Source of the DNA: Liolophura sinensis
Lineage: Eukaryota; Mollusca; Polyplacophora; Chitonida; Chitonidae
Assembly: GCF_032854445.1 (NCBI RefSeq)
Contig: NC_088301.1
Location: 19,831,808 to 19,895,807, forward strand
DNA length: 64,000 nt
Direction: 5' to 3'
Every line of letters starts with the position of its first letter. The stretch's first letter is position 1. Shown one piece after another: positions 56,088-64,000 of the stretch. The position numbers and the translations under genes are program-made. The notes under the pieces were generated by a model. That model was not told the DNA's origin and did not search any database. It saw only the letters and a list, made by a program, of their open reading frames with translations.

Positions 56088-56351
56088 TACACTCAAAAAA
56101 AAAAAATAATAATCTGTTAATTTCAACAGAAAGCCTTTTGTCTGAGTTAAGTTAGAATGTAATATTTTCTGTTTTTGTAACATAATAATACAACACAATA
56201 TTATTTGGGTTTAATAGAATATTTATGTTGAATTAATAGAATATGTGTGTTATATTTAGCTGAATAATATGCTACAATAGCAGAACACATTCTAGCATCA
56301 CTCAGAAAACAGTCTTTCTGTTAAGTTCAACAGATTAATTTTTTGAGTGTA
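56088..56351. mobile_element. Intact TA-flanked MITE, 260 bp
   Basis: The element 56090-56349 starts CACTCAAAAA and ends TTTTTTGAGTG, with TA on both sides (56088-56089, 56350-56351), as for Tc1/mariner-type insertions. The inverted ends continue inward: AATCTGTTAATTTCAACAGA on the left against TCTGTTAAGTTCAACAGATT on the right. No coding capacity. A worn relative is at 46800-47060. Confidence 0.9.
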
Positions 56352-57377
56352 CAACAATTAAGGAGTCTTTCGACGGGAAGAAACAACAGAAAAGGAAAAG
56401 CGTTTAGAACGACCAGGGACGGAACGTTGCTTGACATTTTTAAGAAAATTTGCCGAAACAATTACTGATATGAAAATGGAATTATCCTGTTATGATTTGT
56501 TAGTTTGCGCTTTCCAAGACAGGCGCGAAACTAAAACGCTGAATACGGAGGCAACATCCTGTTAACAAGACGATATATCCCAAATCCAGGCATTACCTTT
56601 GGCATTTTTCTCATACCCATATGACCTTTTACCTGTCTCCAGTGAACGCCCACGTGGTTCAGAGAATCAAGGTTGAAGCCACTTTCTTATTCCTATTGTA
56701 AATTGATGACTTTTGGTGGCTGAGCGTGGGTGACCACGCGCTTAGACCGGTATACGTTAGCCACACATCTGCTGTCGTAACGAACTTAAATAATGGCCTA
56801 GTGGAGAAAGCTACATGAGCTATTCAAACAGCCTAAAACCATTCTAAAACCCGTTTATTAGAGCCTGTTTTTGTCTACTACTCTCTCGGGTAAACATTAT
56901 GGCCAGCAATTTAACTCTATCTTGTAATTGTCACCTTTGTCTAAATTTAAATTGAGTTTTTTCTTTGTTTTTTGGAAAGTCATATTATCCTTAACGGAGA
57001 CGTGTTTGGCTTAATTATCTATCGAGTTTTTAAATTTTTGAATTTCTTTGTACTTCTACGTGTATATCTATACATGTACATTCAGGAACGTGTTGCATAG
57101 TAAAAAATGCTGTTGACTGCATTCTGTTATATACGTGTGCAACGAACCTACCAAGTAGGTTCTTTAACGAATGCGATACAAACTGCAAACACTAGTATGT
57201 ACCAGAGATCTATTGAACAAATATTTAAAATTTTTAAAATTTATACACTTAGAATTTAGAATGTATTACATTCTGTCAAAGTGTAAATAGTTGGCTGTTA
57301 TCTGCTTCACACAACCCGGGATTTTTTTTAGATCTGAAGAATAATTACTGGAAAACCAGGATATTGAACATATATAA
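56352..57377. other. Unique DNA, no gene seen
   Basis: No signal found. Confidence 0.45.
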
Positions 57378-57505
57378 AATTATTTGATTGGTGGTTAATG
57401 CCATCTAGAAGAATATTTCACTGATATTCGACGGCGGTCAGCATTATTGTGGGAGGAAATCGCACAGAACCTGGAGGAAACTCGCGGCATTCACACGTAC
57501 GATCA
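57378..57505 (-). mobile_element. SINE-A fragment
   Basis: TTATTTGATTGGTGGTTAAT, GAAGAATATTTCACTGATAT, TCGACGGCGGTCAGCATTAT, TGTGGGAGGAAATCGC. Confidence 0.83.
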
Positions 57506-57607
57506 GAAAGGAAGCCTTGTTAATGCGTAGTGTCATAACGTAATGCCATTATTATCCCATAATGTGACAACTGCTACACTATGCATGGCTCGCAGTTTGT
57601 TCCCGTA

Positions 57608-58062
57608 ATGTGAGATTATTACATTTTGGGCAGTAAACGATACCGATAGTGAAATCAGTATGTTGTATTACACCATTTTTTGGGAGGGGGCGGGAGGAGC
57701 TTTGTGGCCGAGGAGTTAGCGCGCAAGCGCGGCGCAGTGATACAGAAGCCTCCCACCAGTGCGGTCGCTTTGAGTTTAAGTTCAGCTCCGGACTTTCTCT
57801 CCGGCCTTACGTGAGAAGGTCTGTCAGCAACCTACGGATGGCCGAGGGTTTCCCGCGGTCTCTGCCCAGTTTCCTCCCACCATTATGCTGGCCGCCGTCG
57901 TGTAAGTGAAATATTTTTGAGTACGGCGTAAAACACCAATCAAATAAATAAATCATATGTAATATTCATATGTTACATTGTAATAATGTTACATTATGGG
58001 TAGTAACTGTTACCCATAGTGAAACAATTATTAATTTACGGGATGATATTACACCAATGGAT
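57608..58062 (+). mobile_element. Full-length SINE-A between two related flanks
   Basis: The SINE (57698-57955) has an A-box-like TGGCCGAGGAGTTAGC, a worn B-box (GAGTTTAAGTTC), the full body (CAACCTACGGATGGCCGAGG, CACCATTATGCTGGCCGCCG) and an AAAT tail. Flanks 57608-57675 and 57981-58062 are diverged direct copies: ATTATTACATTTTGGGCAGT against AATGTTACATTATGGGTAGT, then ATAGTGAAA and ATTACACCA. They are longer than a target-site duplication, so the SINE probably landed between two pre-existing repeat copies. Confidence 0.85.
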
Positions 58063-59264
58063 GCATGCAAAGTCAGCACTAGTAAAACGGCTAACCACTC
58101 GGCAGTGACGTTCCCACTGCAGACTATAGTCAGAACTCCCAAGTATCAACTTGTCATAAACAGTCATTGGTGATCATATATAGATACACTTATTGCGGCG
58201 CTTTCTTTACTGTTATACTATTTTTTAATACTATTTTTTTTCTTGACGAAAGATTGGGTGTGGCGAATCAATCAATGTTTCATTTAAAAAACGAATCGTG
58301 TTGACTGTGTAGCCTTTGCTGATTTTATTTCATTTGTTTGACAACATTGCTGGCGATGCTGTCATTAAATATTCAAAGGCAATTGGCCATTATGTTAAGA
58401 TATAGTTCTTTTTATTATAGTTACAGATACAAATTATTATATATACAAGATCATCAAAATTATAGATTATAAAACATGTTTTGTTTTTCGAGTTTTAACA
58501 GGATTTTTTAAGCTACTTACTGCCTCCTGTTTTAAACATGTTCTCGCCACGATATGGCCGAAATATTACCAATGTGGCGTTAAGCCATAATCATTCATTC
58601 ATTCATTGCATAACGAATCGGGTGGAGTGTGATGACATCTATCATCCCAGGTGTTGATTCATTAAGAGAACCTGTCTCATCAGCCTTTTACACACATACA
58701 AGAATGAAGCATTATGGCTTAACGTCACTTCAGCAGACATTATATAGCTTCCACTGTTTTTGTCACATACTCGTTCCGCAGTTTGTCTCGTGTACGTTTT
58801 TATCGCTCAATCTCATTCGCATGGAGATATTACAAGGCAGTTGTTAATTTCACGCCAATAAGGCATAAAGTTAATAACCAATAACACCATGAAAATTCTT
58901 ACACAACGACGGTGTAATCCTCGAGCTTATGCGCATGGTACGGATTCCAAGCCTATTAACATCTAGTTCCCGGGTGACACAATATCTCTTGGCTTTCATT
59001 TTGCTCTATATGTTGGCAACAATGCCGGAATCAAGATTGACTCCAAGAACAACAAGTACCCTGATGTCTTGATAGTTATCACATCCGTATATACATATAC
59101 ATCCCCTTCCTCGATTGCTGCCGGGATTATTTTGCTTTGTATCTGACCAACAATAGCGGGATCAAGAATTCTGTTCTTACCATTCCAGGACTGACTCCAC
59201 GATGACGTGCCTGAGAGCTTTGAGCTCAAACAGTTGTCTGAGGGACAATAGCGTGGGCATATTC
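58063..59264. other. Unique DNA with a SINE-E tail
   Basis: 58539-58613 (TTCTCGCCACGATATGGCCG, AATGTGGCGTTAAGCCATAA, (ATTC)n) matches 38738-38805. 59030-59165 repeats GGAATCAAGA/GGGATCAAGAATTC-like words in a diverged duplication. Short frames only. Confidence 0.55.
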
Positions 59265-60030
59265 ACAGATCAAGTCAGGTTTTGAACGTATGCATTGTTC
59301 CTCTCGAGTGGGTATATCTGGAAAATCGGCCAAATTTTGTATACATTGTTTTCTAGTTGTCTTGGGTAGAATCAAAGAATCGACTAGGTTTGGTACATAA
59401 TGTTTCCCTACCCTTAGTATAGTCAGAGAGTTTGTCAGGTTTGTTATAAATTGTTCCCCTAGCTTTGGTATAGTCAGAGAATCGCCTAGGTTTGGTACAT
59501 ACTGTTCCCCTAACCTTGATAAAGTCAATGAATTGAACAAGTTTGATACACATTGTTCCCCTGAGCTTGACATAGTCAAAGAATTGGTAAGGTCTGGAAC
59601 ATATTGTTCCACAGAGCCTTGGTATAGTCTAGGCATTGGTAAGGTTTGGTACATATTGTTCCACAGAGCCTTGGTATAGTCAAGGAATTAGTGAGATTTG
59701 GTACATTTTCTTCTACGGAGCCTTGGTATAGTCAAAGAATTGTTAAGGTTTGGTACACATTGTTCTACAGAGCCTTGGTATAGTCGGAGAATTGTTAAGG
59801 TTTGTTGCATAATGTTCCACAGAGCCTTGGTATAGTCAAGGAATTGGTAAGGTTTGGTACATATTGTTCCACAGAGCCCTGGTATAGTGTAGGAATTGGT
59901 AAGTTTTGGTACATATTGTTCCACACGGTATAGTCAGAGAATTGGTACGGTTTGGTATATATTGTTCCACAGAGCCTTGGTATAATCAGAGAATTGGTAC
60001 GGTTTGGTATATATGATTCCATAGAGTTCT
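59265..60030. repeat. 52-bp minisatellite
   Basis: About 13 copies. The right half (after about 59560) has a 52-bp unit GTTCCACAGAGCCTTGGTAT followed by AGTCAAGGAATTGGTAAGG and TTTGGTACATATT. The left half has a diverged form (TTCCCCTAGCTTTGGTATAG). Minus frames of up to 142 codons are repeat artefacts. Confidence 0.95.
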
Positions 60031-60586
60031 GGTTTTCCACATTGTTTCCCCATGGACCGTGAGAGAGGAGGAATACACAAATTCCATACCCCAGACCGGG
60101 ATTGAGCCCCTTACCGCGTGTACCCTCGCCCTTGAAAGACACTCGGCTCCGACGTGCCGTGCTTTCACTCTGTGTATTCCAGTGTGTACTTTTGACAAAC
60201 TTAATGTAATAAAAATATAATTCTGAATCAAGCAACTATTTCCATGAACACATCGCAAGACAAAAAAGGCTGCCTACCTTCTCTGTTTATCTAGTTTTCT
60301 TTTTCCAAAAAGGTCCCCAATATGACAGGTCATAGGTTTATAACAAGGCTATTTTCTACCAGCATGTCCCAGGGTTCAGAGATCACGGTGATCCAACATG
60401 CCATATGCCAGGGCAAACCATCGGCGAAACGTCCGGACCGACAGCTGTGTTACACACGGATTTCCTGGCCTCTCGTTATCATTTTTCTGGAAAACAAGAA
60501 GCCACCCAAATGACAAAGCCAATTGCTAAAGGGTCTGTTACTCGCCTCAAATGAAATAATGTATCTGTTGGGTTCAACAAGCTGTC
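60031..60586. other. Unique DNA, no gene seen
   Basis: Short frames only. Confidence 0.45.
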
Positions 60587-60695
60587 TATAAAAGCTGATC
60601 CTATTTACGAGGTTTTAATATCAGTTCAGTTGACAATGCCTGCTGTGATGAAGTTTCCGACGACTTCAATATCTCGATCTCTCAACATTTCTATA
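60587..60695 (+). promoter_or_regulatory. Possible TATA promoter with short start frame
   Basis: TATAAAAG (60587-60594) is followed by two overlapping TCAGTT initiator-like words (60621-60631), slightly farther than ideal. An ATG at 60636 then opens a 20-codon frame (MPAVMKFPTTSISRSLNISI, stop at 60696-60698). No donor follows closely. Confidence 0.22.
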
Positions 60696-60818
60696 TGAAG
60701 GACTACATAACGTATTTATGGTCGTAAGGTGATTCAGCTTGTAACCTGAAGAGTGACATCTAGGTTTCAACCAACATGGGTACAGGTCTACAACTGTATG
60801 CATCAAAACCTTTAAGAT

Positions 60819-61233
60819 TTGCCTCCATACACTGATAAAAAAAATTGTAGTTTCGATCGCCTAAGGTTATTATTGATGATGATGATGACGATGATGGTGG
60901 TAAATGACGATCGTGATGATGCTAGCAATGACCATCCGCCTATTGAGCATTTTGGGGACGAAATGGACAGACGTTTGAGAGGGCATGCAGCGTCGCCAAC
61001 CCCAAAACTTTGACACAATGACTAGAGACATAACCAGGATTTGGGCGGAGATTCTGCAAGCATTCCTTGCTCGTCTCGTGACTTCAATGAGATGGAGCTG
61101 CAGAGAAACCGTCGAGGTGGACACACTCGTTACTGAGCTTTCCAACCTTCATTTTGAGCCTTCCTCCGACATTTTTTCTTTGCACATTGACAATAGTTTG
61201 TTGTTGGTTATGCACAGTTACTTTGCTGAGTGA
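60819..61233 (+). pseudogene. Two overlapping protein-like frames, possible broken gene or exon
   Basis: Frame 60819-61013 contains a (GAT)n run and ends with a protein-like stretch (HPPIEHFGDEMDRRLRGHAA) before a stop. A second frame, 60985-61233, overlaps it by 29 bases and reads MTRDITRIWAEILQAFLARL and onward for about 70 residues. Joined by one frameshift they would make a ~130-residue piece, consistent with a decayed element-encoded or cellular gene. No domain recognised; chance is not excluded. Confidence 0.22.
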
Positions 61234-63360
61234 CCATATATACTTACATATACAAAGATATAAACGCACGAAGCAAATTTTATATTGTTTTTTCCCAGTA
61301 TTAAAGTCGAAGAAAATTTAAATATCAATCAAATACCATTGAAAAGAGTATGCATTTCCGCGCAGGTGCATGCCATAAAGAAATTCTTATATGTACCTCA
61401 AATTGATAAATTATAAGTCAGCGTCAAAATCCGCTGTGGGCGACTCCATTTTGCCTAAGAACTAGTCCTGAAGTCTTCTGTGTTAGGAGGAGAATTCCCG
61501 TCGGAAAGTGCAGTTCTTACATTTCCGGTGCAACTCTTCCCTTCTTCACAGAAGGTAGCGAACAGTACAGTTCGTTGTCCGCTTGACGATCGGGAAACCG
61601 GAATGTTGGACGTAGGTTTCGAGTTGACACGAACAAGCAGGCAGTTTTAACGACTCTCATTTGCTGAGAGGCACCCCCCTCCCCTTAGCAATTACAAGGC
61701 ATTAAAGATGGAGGACGCGATTTATGCCAGCTTTGCCGTTTTTCAGACTTTACGTGTAGGCACCACCAAATAGAAAAAATGTGCTCTTTTCAGCCTATAG
61801 TGTCATGTTTTTAAGTTTTCTTCTCCTTTAAACAGAGTGGATGGTGATCACATTTCACAGCATTCAGTACTGAGTGTGTCTACCGTAAGCATGACGGAGA
61901 GCGTGAACTGTGATTTCCGACCAACTCCTCGATTAAAATGGGAAAATGTGGTATAAATTGAAGCCACAGTTGATAACCAATACTTACCCTAGATGTTGAG
62001 TTAACACGTTATTTAATACTGAGAGAAAACAGTACAAAATTGCATATTTTTTTAGTATATATAATTAATCTTAGCGCAACGTGTTAGCCTATACAAGTGT
62101 CACATGTGTTTCTACGCCAATCCCAGAGGTTGTTTAAGAACACGATGGCCGCGCTGGGCTACCATACATATCCGCGTAATGGTTTTCTTGCCACACCGTT
62201 TTCTACTAGAATGAGACTTTATGCTCCATGAAGTGGCCCATTCTCCAGGCAAACAATCGAGATATAATGCCAATAGAAACCAGGCAAATAACAGACCGAC
62301 CGAGCTTGCCTGAAACCATTAACGTGACATTCTATATCAACAGTCGGCAGCACTGACTTGGCTGTTTTCGTCATCCATTTAACCCTTTAAAATCCTCAAC
62401 GGTTTGACGAAAACTACATGGAATCATTTTCTATAAGAAATCTTCAACGTCCCAGTTTCGTCATTATTTTGTATTGCAACGCAAAATGGCCGTAAACATT
62501 ACACTTGTCAGTTAGAAGGTGAATGGCCCCATTCTCGTAACACAGGGAATGGGAACCAGTCCTACACAGATGCCAGCAGCATGTTGCAAATTCACAACAC
62601 CTATGTCAACATTAGGATACTTCAATAGTTAAAAACAAAAAACAAAGTAAACCACATTTATTGTCAAAAACAAAAGAACAAAAACGTACTTTCCTATGGA
62701 TGTATTCATGGCATATTTAAATAACATAGTCTTAACAAGGTTTACAGAAAGAGAGATTGCGTATGTTTCCGCTACATACAGACCGTTCAAGGCTGACATT
62801 TTTACTTGAAAAGAGGTTTGTTATGTATTCATTTCAGAGAGATGAAAAATTAAAAAAGTCAGACCTGCCCAGATAACTATATCACACACACATCTCACCC
62901 ACGTATACGAGATTTGTGAATATTACGAGTAACAGGGTCTTGATTTAATACGAGATGTACCGCAGACTAAAGTGCACAGGCCTGTGCGATAAGAACCAGT
63001 TCCCGGACGTATATAAAGATGACGGATTTATGAGATCGAGAAAAAATGGCTAGTGGTCTATGGATTTTAATTACGAAGGTGTAAGGAGCAGCACACCTCG
63101 AATAAGCATCACCCAATATCTTGAGATGCCAGATACTAATAACCCAAAGAGCTGTCTCTATGGCAACGCAAATGTCGTTCTGGCAATGGTCCTCGACCGC
63201 ATTGTTGAGATTGTCCTCAACATCTGTAGTAAAAGCCGGCAGATTAACGGCGCATATAGTTTTACAGCAAATTTGATATGATAAACCTCACATTAGCTAA
63301 TTAATGCTGCACGCAACAGATGTCAGTAATATAGCTGTGTGCTCCCCCAAGTGATTGCGG
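61234..63360. other. Unique DNA with one possible foldback element
   Basis: 61702-61831 starts TTAAAGATGGAGGACGCG and ends GTTTTCTTCTCCTTTAA. The right end is the same as that of the element at 24681-25258, and TTAA is at both sides; the left arm is weak. The rest has moderate CpG content but no frame above 73 codons. Confidence 0.45.
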
Positions 63361-63365
63361 AATAT

Positions 63366-63942
63366 ACTCTTTACCGCGCATGTGCCGCTCTCTACGCTCA
63401 CCTTACATCACTGTCACCACTAGTCAAGCTTGACCTTTGGAACCTGCGACGCACGTATGCTTGTTTAGGATCAGATTAATTCGCCAAAAATCAGCATTTA
63501 TCAATACATGTTTCAGATGAACGTTGGAATCATGCTTTGCATACTTTAGATACAAATGTAATGCATGTGTATCAATTAATAATATAGAATCAAAGGTTGA
63601 GATAGATCTTTTGTATTTTCTGACATCACTTCCTGCTTCATATTCGGCGTTGTTAAAGATTTCTGTGGAAAAATTTGCTAGTGGTGGCTTTGAAGTAAAG
63701 CAAACGCAGGTAGCGGCCCATGCGCGCTGTGAGGTATATGGACAAATCCCTGCATTCTCAAACTCAATATAGCGCATGCGCCGCTCTCCGCGTTCCCTTT
63801 ACATCACTGCCACTACAGTAACCGAGTACCTAGATCTTTGTCAAGCGTCTGGACTACCACCACAAGCAAAATTTGTACAGAAATCTTGAACAACGCCTTG
63901 GTGACGGTGATGCGGGAGGAAGTGATGTCAGAAAACTAAAAA
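63366..63942. repeat. Composite of direct and inverted repeats
   Basis: 63370-63437 and 63773-63845 are direct copies (GCATGYGCCGCTCTCYRCG, TTACATCACTG, CACTA). 63608-63692 and 63850-63942 are imperfect inverse copies (TTTTCTGACATCACTTCCTG against the inverse of CAGGAAGTGATGTCAGAAAA-like, also GATTTCTGTGGAAAAATTTG). The frames at 63424-63777 (minus, 117 codons) and 63524-63772 (plus) lie in this structure and are not convincing genes. GCGCATGCGC (NRF-1-like) is at 63772-63781. Confidence 0.75.
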
Positions 63943-64000
63943 CTCTGTCTCAGCCATAATTTTTATAATACTTTCTTATGCATTCTCTTCATCTAAAGCG

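Noticed and set aside
59226-60235. Minus frames of 142 and 146 codons with YQGSVEQYVPNLTNS-like repeats
   Set aside because: They follow the 52-bp minisatellite and its decayed left half.
63424-63777. 117-codon minus and 82-codon plus frames
   Set aside because: They overlap on opposite strands inside a composite inverted repeat; neither has splice context or recognisable motifs.

Overview
The window looks like non-coding nuclear DNA of an animal. It contains no operons and no long intact open reading frame outside tandem repeats. It does contain short exon-like islands with GT/AG splice signals, (AT)n microsatellites, many minisatellites, tRNA-derived SINEs with target-site duplications, and small foldback (MITE-like) elements. 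The dominant SINE carries the core words GGTGTTTTACGCCGTACTC and CAGCATTATGGTGGGAGGAA. From memory, such elements and CACGATATGGC-type SINE tails are common in marine lophotrochozoans, so a mollusc, perhaps a bivalve, is my best guess. The species cannot be read from this sequence alone.

Layout. 1-38 kb is mostly repeats. At least 16 different minisatellites (periods 64, 39, 24, 22/35, 28, 30, 20, 35, 18, 37, 11, 34, 26, 31 and 19 bp) lie between stretches of AT-rich unique DNA. SINE and foldback insertions are scattered among them, and there is one convincing internal exon (15736-15923, minus). From 38.7 kb on, CpG is more frequent, and several promoter- or first-exon-like signals appear: 38.9-39.4 kb (a TCTCGCGAGA palindrome plus two strong minus-strand donors), 46.3-46.4 kb (a hairpin and a GCGCATGCGC palindrome), 48.5 kb (plus-strand start exon), 55.4-56.05 kb (a probable divergent promoter pair) and 60.6 kb. 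Two more minisatellites (55 bp at 53 kb, 52 bp at 59 kb) and many SINE copies lie among them.

Genes. The best-supported coding piece is the first coding exon of a minus-strand gene (55616 down to 55389, 76 codons, donor in phase 0). A second minus-strand exon (15923 down to 15736) starts in phase 0. The two are therefore phase-compatible and could belong to one gene with very long, repeat-filled introns, but nothing here proves that they are joined. Four further exon candidates (8260-8530, 39070-39136 and 49771-50058 on minus; 48526-48572 on plus) are weaker. I recognise none of the proteins, so no gene symbols are given. Most of the longer open frames are by-products of tandem repeats whose unit lacks stop codons.

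Mobile elements. I call five SINE groups A to E for convenience. A has tRNA-like boxes and a (TTTA)n-type tail. B is a diverged relative of A. C has a tRNA-like head and an (ACTC)n tail. D carries a GTGTCAGTATAATG body. E is represented only by tails with (ATTC)n. Exact target-site duplications of 12 to 15 bp are visible around four copies and a near-exact one around a fifth, which argues for LINE-mediated insertion. Foldback elements include a 578-bp one ending in TTAA, a TA-flanked family with CACTCAAAAA ends, and two with ends like GGCCACTTTCACAAA.
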